Assembly: GCA_020466095.1 (NCBI GenBank)
Contig: CM035806.1
Location: 39,246,698-39,310,697 of the forward strand
Reading direction: 5' to 3'
DNA: 64,000 nt
Source: Chlorops oryzae
Taxonomy: Eukaryota; Arthropoda; Insecta; Diptera; Chloropidae
Part shown: positions 11,579 through 23,221 of the stretch, in pieces
Layout: each line of letters opens with the position of its first letter
Position numbering within the stretch: position 1 is the stretch's first letter
Position numbers and translations under genes: made by a program
Notes under the pieces: model-generated
Told to the model about the DNA's origin: nothing
Seen by the model: only the letters and a program-made list of their open reading frames with translations
Database searches by the model: none

Positions 11579-13455
11579 ATAGCTTCCATTCACTATTTTC
11601 AACCACTTTCCATCCAACCATCCTAACGGCAATGCTTTATTCCATTCTTTTTTTGTAAGTCCACCCACTCTTCATAGGCGTTTCCTTCTACTTCGATATA
11701 AAAAAAGCAATTTAAAAAAAAAAAAAATTTATTTTAAAAAATCTAACAAAAGAGTCGATCCAAATTCGGGCTTCTGAGTCCTCGAGCAACAACAAAAAAA
11801 AAAAAAAAAAAAAAAAATATTTTACGTGATTTCGTGAGATTTACTAACTTCCGCCGTTCCGCTAGTAAAGACAAGTACGTAAAGACGTACGTGTGTAAAG
11901 ACTAAAAACAACAAAAAAATAACAACAAAAAGTAAATAACAAACAAAAAAGGGAATCAGATAATTATATACCAGCTCAACAGACTTCGCTTAACAATTCA
12001 GTGATTTTGCGTGAAGGGATACACATATATGTAATTATGAGTGCGCAGGGCTTTTACAACCAAAAAGGGGTTTTAAACGTAAAAGCGTACAAGTGATATG
12101 CAGTGGCAGGCAACTAGAGCGAGCGGTGGCGGTTATAAAAATCCTGATCGATATTGCGCATGCGCAGCTGTTTCGTTCGCTTAACTCATAAGCATGCAGC
12201 ATGTTGTAGTCGAAGAGACACAGGCTCTAAAAATGATCCCCCATAAAAGTTTGTCAAATGCATAATGGAAAAACCATTGTCAAAATCGGAATCATCCCTT
12301 TTCGATTTTTTTCATTTCTTTTTTTTTTTCAGCTGAGAGTTCAGTTGATGCAGGATTTTTCCTTTATCGCTATATGGCTATAGCTGCGCTTCGAACGTCA
12401 TCTCTGGTCGAATTTTTGAGGGGGATGATTGGAAATTCAGTTGACTGACCTCTTTTTGTTTTCCATTTGGTTTTCCCTTTGGCTTTGTGTGTAGTATGTA
12501 GGTTTTTCATTGCGGAAAATACGAGCGTACGATGTTTGCGGCGCATGCGTGAGTTCGATGTTAAATTTCGAACAGCTGTGGTTGATCTGTATTTCCAAAA
12601 ATTATAGTGCTCGAAGTGGGTATGTAAAAAATTTCAAATTGAAATTGAAATGGGAATTATGTGTAATTATTTCATTTTTTTCTTGCTTTAGCTTTATTAT
12701 TATTTCGTTATTTTTTTCATTTTTTTTTTTTTTTTTTAGCTTGATTTGATTGAATGCTCATGCAATGGAAAGAAGTGAATTGAAGAATAACTTGGACATC
12801 AACAAGGCGATTTATTGATTTAGTTAGATTGATGATTCGATAGTTCACTCCTTAGAGAATAGTTTATATTAGTCGAAAATACGAGAATTCAACTCTCTTA
12901 TCATCATATCGGTGTAGCATCAAAAAAAAAAAAAAAAAAAACAAGCGTTTTTGACCGTTACAAAGAAGACTTCCGGCTGAGACGGGACGCTCATTAAAAT
13001 CGTTTTTTTTTTTTTTATATCAAATTTATACGAGAATCGTGCACAATCTACCATCATTGTGCAGTTTATGCACCCATAAAGCGCAGCGAGACCATTCTCA
13101 ACGCTTTGGCGTGAATCACATGAAATTTCATTCTCATTCTCCTCCTCATTCTATATTCCCATTCCCATTCCCATTCCCATTGTCATTTTCGTTTTCATTT
13201 GTCGAGCTATTCTAATTACCAGCGACTGGACGGGAGTGTTACTTTTTTGTCTGGTGCCTCTCGCTCCCTTGTAGCAAGCAAAGCGGAACTGACTGAGCCC
13301 GCATTTCAGTTTTGTATAGGAAAAAAACAGAATGTATTTTTTATAAATACTTTTTAAAACGTTTCGATGAGATTTTGATGAGTGATTACTGATTTTTTTT
13401 TTTTTTTCTTTTCTTTCTTTATTTTTCCAAGCGAGATTTTCGCGGATATCACAAG

Positions 13456-13495
13456 TAGAGTAGAGTAGAGTAGAGTAGAGTAGAGTAGAATAGAG
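13456..13495. repeat. TAGAG pentanucleotide microsatellite
   Basis: About eight tandem TAGAG units, one of them altered to TAGAA, lie inside dacapo intron 2. Confidence 0.85.
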
Positions 13496-14315
13496 TTGGC
13501 AACTTTCAGGGGGCGTTCGGTAGAAAACTTTCCGACATTATTAATTTACTCAGTTCGAAACAACCCTAAAAGACTATGTACTGCCCAAAAAGACCGTTAA
13601 AAGTTTCTCAAACCATAGCAACGTCAACACCCTCGAATACGTTACGTTTTTATTGATCTACGCAATCGACGATCGACAATCGAATTCGTTCCCACAATGA
13701 AATCCATATCTATATCGACAAAGCTTTATGGGAAACTATACGGCAATATTATCGGTGAAAATTGGACTCGCATTATAATTTGTTCAATCAAACGAAACGT
13801 TGACGCTGACGCTGACGTGAACGTAGGTGTAGGGCTCATTCCCACAACTCCCGAACGCCCTGCACAGCCCTTTTCAAGTGAAATGCAAACTAATTTCAAG
13901 TCTTGAGAGTTTTTTTCTTTCCTTTTTTACAGCAAGTGCCATTTCCTTTGCTTTGCAACAGGGGGCAAAAGGTGGTGGTTGATCGTGCAGCTTATTGAGG
14001 AAGTCGCCGTTTTTCTGGCTCTTAAGAGTTTTCATAAGCAGTAAAAAAAAAAAAAAAAAAAAAAGGGTGACGATGAAGTAAGAACGAACTTCGCTGCTAC
14101 AGAAAAAGGCAAGAAAATTTTCAATTTGCCGGTTCAATGGGCTTTAATAGGCGAGGCCATAAATTTCCTTTAAAGCATTGAGCAATTAAAATTGATCACA
14201 AATGCGTCTTCATGGAACAGATATTGGAGAAAGCCAACAAAGAAGCACTGTACTTTGGCTCAATGATGAGAATTCGATGCAATTTAAATTAAGGCTACTC
14301 GGTTGTCCGACTTAC

Positions 14316-14737
14316 CTGTTATTTTCGGCTGGCGTCGCTTACTAGCTACTGTCCTACTGAGTCCGTATGCAACGGCATCCATGGCCACGCCTCCAGCGAT
14401 TGCAGCAGGAAGTTTAAACGCAACAACAGGCATGGACTCATCCTGCGAATCGTCGCAAGAGTCCGTATCTGTGCAGCCCGAAACATTCGCCAAGAAGTTC
14501 TCGCGTTCAGCACGCTCATCCATACGCAAGTCCATGGAGGTAGGCGACGGAATCGTTGGACGCACATGCGCCGCACGTGTCAATGTGTACATTTCGGGGG
14601 TGTAGCTGGACTCTGGAAACGAGACGCGCTCCCACACGTACTGTGAACTGCATGGCAGTGGAAGCCCGGCACGGAAATCGAAACCCCACTTTTTGCACGC
14701 CTTATCCTGATGTCTGTCCAGTTCCTCGGCGAACATT
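14316..14737 (-). CDS. dap: dacapo exon 2: CDK-binding part of the CIP/KIP domain and linker
   Basis: The exon starts after the acceptor GCCGTCTAG and ends at the donor AACAG|GTAAGT. It encodes residues 39 to about 180. FAEELDRHQDKACKKWGFDF (41-60) and the following YVWERV (72-77) and SYTPEMY (83-89) match the CDK2-binding half of the CIP/KIP inhibitory domain, where WxFDF and the YxW segment contact the kinase N-lobe. A linker rich in Ser/Pro/Asp follows, with an acidic Cys/Ser/Asp patch (127-138) and a hydrophobic Ala/Val/Gly run (143-163). It then enters the conserved KIT...EYMKERKR segment across the intron. All of the domain's recognisable core residues are present and there is no frame break. 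Confidence 0.93.
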
Positions 14738-14811
14738 CTAGACGGCAAAAAATTAAAAGCGTAAGGAAATAGGTACACGCATGTGTGCGCATGGTGTTAT
14801 GTAGCTACTAC
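14738..14811 (-). other. dap: dacapo intron 1 (74 nt)
   Basis: This minimal fly-sized intron runs from GTAGTAGC to GCCGTCTAG on the minus strand. It splits the codon for Arg39 after its second base and joins the cyclin-binding exon to the CDK-binding exon in frame. Confidence 0.85.
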
Positions 14812-14927
14812 CTGCTTGTTTCCACCGGACTCGCCTGTCCGAAGAGGTCGCGCTTGATGCGACTCAATTGGCGACCACACGGCAGATTGCGACTCAACAT
14901 CGGATTGAGTACTCTGGCAGCAGACAT
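14812..14927 (-). CDS. dap: dacapo exon 1: N-terminus with cyclin-binding motif
   Basis: The first ATG (minus strand 14927-14925) opens a 116-nt coding exon ending at the donor CAG|GTAGTA. It encodes MSAARVLNPMLSRNLPCGRQ and then LSRIKRDLFG (21-30), the RxLFG cyclin-docking motif of the p21/p27/p57 family. Dacapo is the single CIP/KIP inhibitor of flies. It binds and inhibits cyclin E-Cdk2 in the nucleus and causes cell-cycle exit before terminal differentiation (family knowledge). The complete predicted protein from the three exons is 252 residues, close to the Drosophila size of about 245. The start is chosen because it is the only in-frame ATG that precedes the docking motif and it lies near the expected N-terminus. 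I infer that the gene is functional. Confidence 0.92.
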
Positions 14928-15156
14928 CTTATGTTTTCTTTCTTTTTTGTTTTCTTTCTTGTTTTTGCGACGTTTCTTTTGAGCTTACGAAAGTTTCCCG
15001 CCAAAAGTTACTCGCTCGATTCCCCAACTTGCTCCAAAAAGCACAAAGCAAAGCACAGCAAAACAGCGAGCGACGAACAAGAGACGAAAGCAAAATTGAA
15101 ATTGCTCTTTTTCACTCAATTCGCTAGTTTCTTTCAATTTATTAGCGTTCAACGCG

Positions 15157-15189
<33 letters not shown>

Positions 15190-15540
15190 GTGTCTATCGA
15201 TATATATTTATCGATCTGTATATCTCTCCGATCGGCGGTTTTATCTTTTAGTTAATTTTAAACACTTGAATTAATAACAACATTCCGTCCTCACTCGAGC
15301 CCAAATGACAACTGACTGTCGTCAGCGCTGTGCTCCGACTTATTCCATACGAAAACGCATGGAAATGAAATTCTCACCGAACAGTGTTGCGGGGAGTGGA
15401 AGGCGCCGAGAAGCTAGCGGCGGCAGAGCTCTTTTCATGGGAATATATTTGCGGCAGAGCAACTTCCATAGGAATATAATTGCGGCAGAGAATTTTTCAT
15501 AGGAATAATTTAGTGGCAGAGCTGCTTGCTGGTGCGATTG
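14928..15540 (-). promoter_or_regulatory. dap: dacapo upstream region: 5' UTR/promoter candidate
   Basis: The DNA directly upstream of the dacapo ATG has a TA dinucleotide run (about 15165-15189) and, on the minus strand, a TCAGTT initiator-like site at 15315-15310. A GGACGG-like downstream motif follows it, but not at the strict DPE spacing. If used, this gives a 5' UTR of about 385 nt. The evidence is only motif-level, and other start sites are equally possible. Confidence 0.3.
15420..15525. repeat. 31-bp tandem repeat upstream of dacapo (3.4 copies)
   Basis: Three full 31-bp units start at 15420, 15451 and 15482, and a partial fourth starts at 15513. Each begins G(C/T)GGCAGAG, and the three full units also share CAT(A/G)GGAATA. 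The middle of each unit varies. The array lies about 490-600 bp upstream of the dacapo start codon. Confidence 0.8.
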
Positions 15541-15644
15541 CTCTCTCTCTCTCTCTATCAGCTTGCTCAGTTTCTCTCACGAACGCTGTTCAAAAGTAAA
15601 CAGAAGAATCGCTTTAGCAGAGTGAGAGAGAGAAAGAGAGAGGG
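15541..15644. repeat. CT and GA runs (GAGA-type)
   Basis: A CT run (15541-15557) and a GA-rich run (about 15620-15643) face each other. Such sequences bind GAGA factor in flies, and their place upstream of dacapo makes a promoter-proximal role conceivable, though this is inference. Confidence 0.5.
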
Positions 15645-15954
15645 AATTTTGAAAACACACGCAAAGGTGGTTGATGCCTCAACAGTGTTGTCGAATTGCT
15701 ACATAGTAGTGTTTTTTTTTTTAGTACTTTTTGTCTCGCCGCACTACTATACTACTTCTTTCGTCAACGCAGTACTGTTTTGGTTATCTGTCTGGAAAGT
15801 CGATGAAAACATTTTTATTGGCATATGTTTATCTGTTTTTTGCGTACTAGAAAAACAAGCAAGCAAAACAACTAGTTTTTCTTCTTCTCCTACAGTATTC
15901 CTGGTATGTATGAACCGGGATATAAACACTCCCCGCTTATAAGCACTGAAACAC

Positions 15955-16057
15955 TTTATGAAGGGCGGTATGAGGGGGCGGCATGAGGGGGCGGCATGAG
16001 GGGGCGGCATTTCCTGGATCGTCCGCGGGCGCCGAAATGTCTCGCTACGCCACTGCA
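15955..16057. mobile_element. Partial MITE, CAGTGGCGTAGCGAG end family
   Basis: The segment ends GCGCCGAAATGTCTCGCTACGCCACTG (given here as two blocks, GCGCCGAAATGTCTCGC and TACGCCACTG), which matches the ends of the elements near 17319-17479 and 24251-24411. Inside is a 14-bp unit containing ATGAGGGGGCGGC, repeated three times (about 15970-16011). The opposite terminus is not clear. Confidence 0.5.
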
Positions 16058-16216
16058 AATATCCTATTTATGTAGGTACATATGTATATAATTTATACCT
16101 ATACATACATAGGTATTTTAAAACAAAAATTTATTTGGTCTGAAATTCCAAATCCAAGGTGTGTGTGTTTGGGACAATTAGAACGTATCGAAAATAATTT
16201 TAACTTGTTGCGTACT

Positions 16217-16368
16217 CAGGCCCAAAGAGAGAAATTTGGGGCCCGGGGGATTTTTTTCCGGGCGCCCCTCACAGAAAAGTGCGACAAAAAAGGTCCAATG
16301 CAAAGTTGTGAGCCCCTTCAGAAAGCCCGGGGAAAATCCCCCTTTCCCACCCTCTCACTCCAGGCCTG
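16217..16368. mobile_element. hAT-like MITE, CAGGCC ends
   Basis: It begins CAGGCCCAAAGAGAG and ends CTCTCACTCCAGGCCTG. Inner GGGGCCCGGGGGA is mirrored by GCCCGGGGAAAATCCCCC. Flanking TGCGTACT and ACTGTACT resemble a decayed 8-bp duplication. It has no coding capacity. Confidence 0.55.
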
Positions 16369-16398
16369 ACTGTACTGCTCTTTTATAATAAGTATATT

Positions 16399-16430
<32 letters not shown>

Positions 16431-17318
16431 AAAGCCCGTCATATTTTAATCATCCGATGACTGCATTATCCCAAATCCCTTAGCCTATCACGTCCCAACT
16501 ACGTCTTAGATTTCAAATTCATTTTAACACTTTTTTGTTATTCAAAAATCCATTAAAAAAAACTACTCAAAATTCATCTTATCGCATGACTCTTTAGATT
16601 TCGTTGGATTTCTTTTTCGTGTTCCTTCGCGTCTTTTAATAGAAACCCATTCGATTCTTTCGTCTTTCCTTGCCGTATATTTTTTTCTAGATATATAGAC
16701 GTGCTTACTCACGTACATATATGTATGTATGTATGCATGTAGGTATGTACTTTTTCCCCAAATTCTGTTTTTTTCTTTTGTTTGCCCGGCGACGTTCTTG
16801 TTGATTTTCTTATTTTGAATTCGTTTCTGTTTTGAGACTGGTTTTCGTCATCCATCGGAATCCAATTCAATACAATTACTGGCAAACAAAAATTCTTATA
16901 TAGATAACCAAAAAAAAAAAAAAAAAAAAGGAATAAACAAAAGAGAAATTAGAAAGAGGAGTAAAACACTTTATTTCTTTAGAGGTTTTCTTCGTATTTA
17001 ATCTAGCGTACACAGAAATATAAATTCGCGAGGGGTTTTTGGGTAGACTCGTGTCCAGAACAACTTCAATAATTTGTCGTGTTCTTTTATCGTTTCTCGC
17101 ATTTTCGAAGGGGTTTGAATCCCCCGAAACTACCCCTTCTTTATACATGCTCCTGGAATCTAGGAAGGAAAACAGTTTCGAGGTCTTTGCTCCGTTTTTT
17201 GTTTTTTTTTTTTCGATCAAAATTGTTTCAAGAATGGTCAAATTAGTTCGAACTTTCTTTTCGAAATTACTCGGATGACCTGCTTCAAGCTTCCCGCTTA
17301 GTTCAATAAAATTTCATT

Positions 17319-17479
17319 CTGTAGCGTAGTAAGGGGTGACGGAAGAAGGAAGGTGGGGCGGCAAAATCGTGTTTTAAGTTTTATTAAAGTCTTCTTATTT
17401 AGGCCGGGAAGAGGGGGAGGAATTTCCTCCAACTTTCCCCATTTTTCGTCGGGCGCCGAAATGTCTCGCTACCCCACTG
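17319..17479. mobile_element. MITE, CAGTGGCGTAGCGAG family
   Basis: The left end CTGTAGCGTAGTAAGGGG and the right end CGAAATGTCTCGCTACCCCACTG are degenerate inverted repeats. The interior is GC-rich at both ends and T-rich in the middle. The family resembles widespread non-autonomous hAT elements. Confidence 0.6.
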
Positions 17480-18090
17480 ACTTGATCGTGTTCTAATGGA
17501 CCGAACTCCTCAGAATCTGGAGAAGAAAATCTACGAATCTCCAGATTACGATTGTAAAATGGAGACTGCCGAATGGCTCTGCTGTTATGTTTTGAAGAAC
17601 TGATAGGTATGCCCTGATCAAAGCCAGCCGTTTTCGAATTCTTCCATTTTTATTCAGGCGATCGCTGGAAAAGTCTCGGCCTTATTTCCCCCTAAAATTA
17701 AAAGACGGATTTTTGTTTGCGATTGGAAAAAAGTTAAGTTTCAAAACATTTTCATAAATTGAACAGAAGAATTCTTTCAGAGCCGGCTCGTTAATGTCGA
17801 CTGGATCCTGCCAATGAATGCAGCTCTCAGATTTATTATACGCTCCTTTGAAACTTAAAAAAAAAAAAAAAAAAAAAAAAATTGAAGCTTTAAATCATTT
17901 TCTTCTCATAACCTTAGAAAACTGTGTTCAAAAAATATAATAAAAAGAATTCTCTTCTTCTTTTCTCCTAAAAAATTGTTCAAAATCGTAAAAAATATAA
18001 ATTGCAACGCGAAAGCAATAAACTTATTGTTAAATTGCTGAGAAAATGCAATTTGAAGGAATCAAAACAAAGACACACAACAGCGAAAAA

Positions 18091-18092
18091 GA

Positions 18093-18134
<42 letters not shown>

Positions 18135-18138
18135 AGGG
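18091..18138. repeat. GA dinucleotide microsatellite
   Basis: An almost pure GA run of about 45 bases lies in gene-free DNA. Nothing else can be supported between 17480 and 19230 apart from GCTGA/GCTGG pentamers near 18944-18975. Confidence 0.8.
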
Positions 18139-19230
18139 ACAAAGAAAAGGAATTGAATATCTACAACATCAGTTTTCTTAGGGTCAAAACTAAAGACGTC
18201 ATTTTACGAAGTAGACCCTCAAAAAGTCATCGAGAAACACACCAAATTCGATTGAAAATCAATAGCTCCGTTTTTTTTTTACCGATCGAACGAGATTAGC
18301 GGATCAGCTTACTCGCCACAATTGTGTTGAAAGATCGTTAGGAAAGCGGAAAAACGCAAGAGGGACACACCCTGCTTGTAAGAATGATAAAAAAAAGCAT
18401 TTGAAAGAGGAAAAAAACGACGAAAATTTTTTGTAAATTAATTTATGGCACCCTTATAACAAACAGCGTAACAGCCAGAGAACATTAAAATCAGAAAAAG
18501 AAAATTTAAGTAAATTCAACCCTAAAAGCGATGAGGTCTTTGACGTCGAAAAGTTACAATTTCCCTTAAAAAAAAAAAAAATTAACAAAATTGAAGATAA
18601 AAATAAAAAGAGTAAAAAAAATCCTAAAGGAACATCAAGGATCGTGATCCTTTTACATAATTACAATTATTTTACTGACAAAAAAAAAGGAGTAAAAAAG
18701 TAAGCAGCCTTTTGAGGAAGGTGACAAGATATGCTGGCATGAAATTTTAAACGCTCTGGGGGTTGTTAACAGAGGACAAAAAAAATGGGTGCAAACTCGC
18801 AGTGTAAACACTTGAAATTGTAGAAATTTTCCTTTCTTTTTCCTGAAGTGGGTACTTAAGCCTTTGTCTGGCATTACGATTAGCCGGCGAAGCTTCAACA
18901 GAAGATTTCAGTTAAGGGGTGATGTTTGGGTATAGAACTGCGGGCTGAGCTGAGCTGAGCTGGGCTGGGCTGGGCTTTTTAAAGCGAGGGCACCTCTATG
19001 TTCCGTGTAACTGACATAAAATTTTGGCATAAAACGACACTTGAGTCCTTCGGCAGTCTTCATTTTATAGAAGTAACCCAATAGATTCATACAGCCCTAA
19101 TCTAAATTAATATTCCACGGGAATTTTTCTCTGCGGAAAGGAAGTACTTACTATAGGTATTCTTAACGCCAATATAAGAAAAAATGTGATGGCCTTTGCT
19201 TAAAAAAATTCAAAATTCTTGGTTCTTTTA

Positions 19231-19380
19231 CACAGTGTGTCACTCTCTTTCTTAAGCGGATACCTAAGGGGCCAAAAATTGTGTCCGCTTAACATGAAAC
19301 TATTTGAAAATCAGGAACACTAGAACATTCCCAAAAATCCGTCCGTTTAAGATGGATGGACGAAAGGAGAGATTACACAG
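19231..19380. mobile_element. pogo/Tc1-like MITE, TTAAGCGGACA family, copy 2
   Basis: CTCTCTTTCTTAAGCGGATA near the left end and GTGTCCGCTTAACATGAAAC, AACTATTTGAAAATCAGGAA and ACATTCCCAAAAA inside match the elements at 3719 and 36790. The right end is GAGATTACACAG followed by TA. It is more diverged than copy 1. Confidence 0.6.
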
Positions 19381-19784
19381 TATTCACTTCCCCAGTGTGC
19401 TTAGAATGGGAGAATTTTTTTCAAATTCATAGGGAAAAACTCCCCGATAATATTTAGATTTAGAATCGGGCCTATAGATATTCTTCTCAAAATAGGCACT
19501 GAAGACTTCAGTTCGTTAAAATGATAAAATGTACCTAAATCAATTAAGCAGGAAGCAAGGTATCCGAGTGCCTTATTAAAAAAAATAATTTTTGCTTTAT
19601 GTCGAACGATTCTGTACTAAATTTGATCGAATATGAAGATAACAGAGAAAGGACCTCAACTTGGTTTTCCTTACCAGTATTTTTCGAGGATATTTCAGTT
19701 TTGCCAGGATATAAAAGTGAATGCTCAAAGCGAATATAAGTCATCTAACTTACATCTTATAGTCTGCCCTTATGGACCCACACA

Positions 19785-20324
19785 TTGAGTGCATTCGGCA
19801 GACCCAACTGTTGAGTAACCGTTGAGCAACCGTTGAGCAACCGTTGAGCAACCGTTGAGCAACCGTTGAGCAACCGTTGAGCAACCGTTGAGCAACCGTT
19901 GAGCAAACGTTGAGCAAACGTTGAGCAAACGTTGAGCAACTTTTGACCAATTTTGGAGCCACTGTTGAGCAACTGTCGAGTGAGCGGATATTCTCAACTG
20001 TTCTTTTCGCTGAATGCTATGCTCACTCCACTGAAAAGTGCTTCGCATTTCTACGGATGTAAGTAGTGATTATGATGGGTACATGAAGTGCCCACATCAC
20101 TCACAACATGAATTGGAGGAGCATTTCTCGTTATCGGTTCAATTTATAATTTTTAATCAGCTGTCTTTTAAAATGTTGAGCAAAAGTAGTTGAAAAAATT
20201 TCGCTATAAAAAATTGGAGTCCACTCAGCACCAACATGCTGCGAACGATCAGTAGATTGCACACCGTCCAGGCGAATTACGCTCAACAGTTGCCCAGCAG
20301 TTGAGTCTGCTGAATGCACCCATT
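19785..20324. mobile_element. TIR element with an 11-bp minisatellite in one end
   Basis: The left end TGAGTGCATTCGGCAGACCC continues AACTGTTGAG. The right end is its inverted counterpart, CAGCAGTTGAGTCTGCTGAA followed by TGCACCCA. The tandem array described separately lies immediately inside the left terminus. No transposase is encoded. Confidence 0.55.
19810..19941. repeat. 11-bp minisatellite (GTTGAGCAACC), 12 units
   Basis: Twelve contiguous 11-bp units begin with GTTGAGTAACC, continue as GTTGAGCAACC and end with GTTGAGCAAAC variants; degenerate units extend to about 19980. Eleven is not a multiple of three, so the array reads as the same 11-residue peptide period in each minus-strand frame. 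That explains three overlapping artefactual open frames. Confidence 0.9.
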
Positions 20325-22023
20325 GTAAATTCTCGATCCAGACATCCATTCTAATCTTCAAAGCAATTTCTTTCAACTAAGCCACCAACCCACAAGTTTT
20401 ATGACTATTTTATTACCCTTTTCCCCCTTTAAAAAAGTAAAATCCCTTAAAATTGTTTGAAAGTTAACTTGAGATTTTTCATCATAATCTTCTTCTTAAA
20501 ATAGACCACCCAATAAATCCTTGAAAGCACGCTGTAAGAGCACGGACACTTTGAAAATTCGAAAATCCTCCGAAGCACTTGTGATCAAAAATAAGCTGCT
20601 CAAGCAATGACATCGACATTTTATAAATAAAATCAAGAAGCAGCAAAAAATTGAAAAAAAAAAAAAAAAACTAAACACTTAAAATACTATATCCTTGAAC
20701 ACTTGGCAGTCTTCCTTGAAGAAAAAAGGCAAGGAGCGAAATGTTGCTAAAAACGAAGACATGCATTCTGCCAACTACACACACACACATATACATACAT
20801 ACATATGTACATACACACAGGATGTCGCAAGAGCAAAATACCATGCCAAGCCACGCCACGCCACGCCACACAACACAGCACCTGTGAAGAGTCGCAGGCT
20901 TCAATGGCTTGAAAATTCCTTAAGCACGGAATTACCGAGAGAGAATTCCTTTCGTGCCTTTCGAATTGGAAGCCACATAATTGCAGGCGTGCTTTTCTTC
21001 AGTGACTCAAGGAAACGTCCTTTGAAGGCGTTACACCACAAACACGTAATTGACTCAATTTATGTTGACAACTGAATTATTACGTTGTTGTCGATGCCAG
21101 AAGAACTATCTATGTATGTATGTATGTATGTCGCTTGAAGATACCATGTAGCCAGATAGAAATCGATGCAGTAAGATAGACATATAGATGGATGGGTCCA
21201 CACACTTCTTTTCATACAGATCCAACGTACTGATTCTTTTAGGAGCCTCTTATCGCACTCTATCTAACCTATCGCATATGTTGGGCGAGCCTTTTTTTAT
21301 ATATATTTTTATATGCATGCATCTAAGTAAATATTTGTTGAGCTGGTAATTTGTGGCCCCAAGCGTTGTTTTCCGTCTTTGCGCTTTCTCCTTCTTAAAA
21401 GATTACATTCGTTTTTCGATTTCTCATTTACGCTGCTCGGTTTCCTATGATATATTATATGTATGTATGTATGCATGTACTGCAGTGATGAATGTGCCTC
21501 ACGGACGTCCAACTGTACTTGGATTTTTCTAAGCCGGAATTGAATTTTTCTTTGCATTTCTTCCTTTTCGACAATTCGCCGCCCTCTCGCTCTTCCTCAC
21601 GCTCTCTTTCCTATCGCCTTTGAATGCAACTACTAAGAAACAATTGAGGGAATTTTCAAGTCGCCCGCCCCTGTACCTAGTTGTGGTTGATCTTCTTAGG
21701 GGTTCAGGTTCATTGGCCATATAATTCTTGTTTATTTATCACATTGGAAGTGTGGCTCAAAAGCAATTTCCTTTCAAAGTAATTCGTTTAAAGACAGCAA
21801 GTCATTCATTTATTAGTCAAATTGTAGCAGCCCCCTTTTTCCATAATTTTTATTCTGCTTTAAATTTCGTAGGAGTTTTTGTTGTTGTTTGTTTTGTTTT
21901 TATTAAATTGAAAAATTCAAATATGGTGAGTTATTTCGATTCAGAATTTATTTTTCTCTGACACCTATGTAGGTATATTTTATCATCAAGGAAATTTCGA
22001 AAGAGCGCTTTTAATTTTGTATC
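20325..22023. other. Gene-free interval
   Basis: I see only short CA/TG and TATG microsatellites (for example about 20780-20820, 21110-21131 and 21459-21476), and no exon with splice sites or conserved protein content. Confidence 0.5.
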
Positions 22024-22469
22024 CTTCTATTTATCAATCTTTTGCTTTTCATCCTTCTTCCTTTTACACCTACCATTTCCGTTTTCTTCTCTTTCTCCAC
22101 GTTCTTCCTTTCTCCTTCTTCTCCTTCCATTTGCTCTCTTTCTCTTCTTTCTTTCTCATTGTTTAGCGCTTCTCTGCTTCTCATTCTCATTCTCCCTCTT
22201 TTTCTCTTTGCTTCTTCTTACATTTTATAATTCTTTCCTACTCCCTCTTCTTCCTTTTTCTCTTCTTCCCTTCTCACGCTTTTTCTTTTCTCCCTCTTCT
22301 TCCATTTTCCTCTTCTTCTCTTCTTCTCTTTTCTCCTTATCCTTCTTATTCCTTTTCCCTCTTCTTCCCTTTTCCACTTTTTCCCTTCTCGTTCTTCTTC
22401 CCTTTTCGTCTTCTTGCTTTATTCCCTTCTTTTTTTTTTCCTTTTCTTCCCTTCTCCCTCTTCTTTGGT
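22024..22469. repeat. Polypyrimidine tract (TTCTTCC-rich)
   Basis: About 445 bases are almost pure C/T on the plus strand with irregular CTTCTTCC units. The open frames seen on both strands are low-complexity artefacts. A shorter C/T tract follows at 23058-23130. Confidence 0.85.
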
Positions 22470-23221
22470 CCATACGCCTTAAAAAATGTACCTAATTTGA
22501 AAATAAAAGTTAAGTCACTATTAGGGCATTTAAGAGGGACTTTTTTTAAGGTAAGTACTTAGTTATTTTCCACCAAAAATATTCTTTAAAGTCGAATTTA
22601 TTTTAAAGAACTAACAAAGGTCCAATTTAGGTACATAAGTTGTAGCTCGAACAACTTACTTTGGAATCGAGTATATTTTAACCCTAGAAAGATAACGTAC
22701 GCATACGAGACGTAGTCATTTTTAATTTTTTTGCTCCCGCTTTTGAAAGCATATTTAAGTTTTTTCTTATTTACTTTTAATATATACAAGTTTGGTTATT
22801 AAAATGAGCCGAAATGACTGACAATAAATTAAATAATGTATTTAAATTACAATCTGTTCACATTTTTTTTTAAAACATCCTTAAGGATAGTAAAAACAAA
22901 CACACGTCGTTCAGGCGTATCGTTATCTTTTCAAGGTAAAAAAATAACGTTATCTTTCTAGGGTTAAGGCAAACATTGGGTTAAAAATTAGAAAAATTTA
23001 ACCAAAATACTTAGGTCGATTGGCCTTGCTAGTAAAATTTTCCTATTTCGATTTTTAGATCTTCTCCTTCTTCCGTTTCCGTTCTTCTTCTACTCGTCTT
23101 CTTCTTCTCTCTACCCTCCCTTTGTCTTCTCTCTATTTTATTCTCCGTGTTCACTGTATTCTACTTGCTCTCTTTTTGGTTCACTTATTTTATATCTCGT
23201 ACTTTAATCGTCTCATTATAC

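Larger units (their letters stand above)
9028..14315 (-). other. dap: dacapo intron 2 (5.3 kb)
   Basis: The donor AG|GTAAGT (minus strand, 14317-14310) and the acceptor TTTACAG|AA are both canonical. The intron contains homopolymer runs, two MITE-like elements (10999-11204 and 11344-11578), a CCCATT-type repeat (about 13148-13180), a TAGAG repeat (13456-13495) and A/T tracts at 12919-12939 and 14042-14063. Short open stretches such as those at 10389-10676 and 13697-13906 have no coding character. A large intron in a developmentally controlled CDK inhibitor could hold enhancers, but I see no specific element that I can name. Confidence 0.75.

Noticed and set aside
19750..20048. Three overlapping frames with a repeated LLNGCSTVAQR peptide
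   Set aside because: They arise from the 11-bp minisatellite, which has the same translation period in all three frames; there is no gene context.
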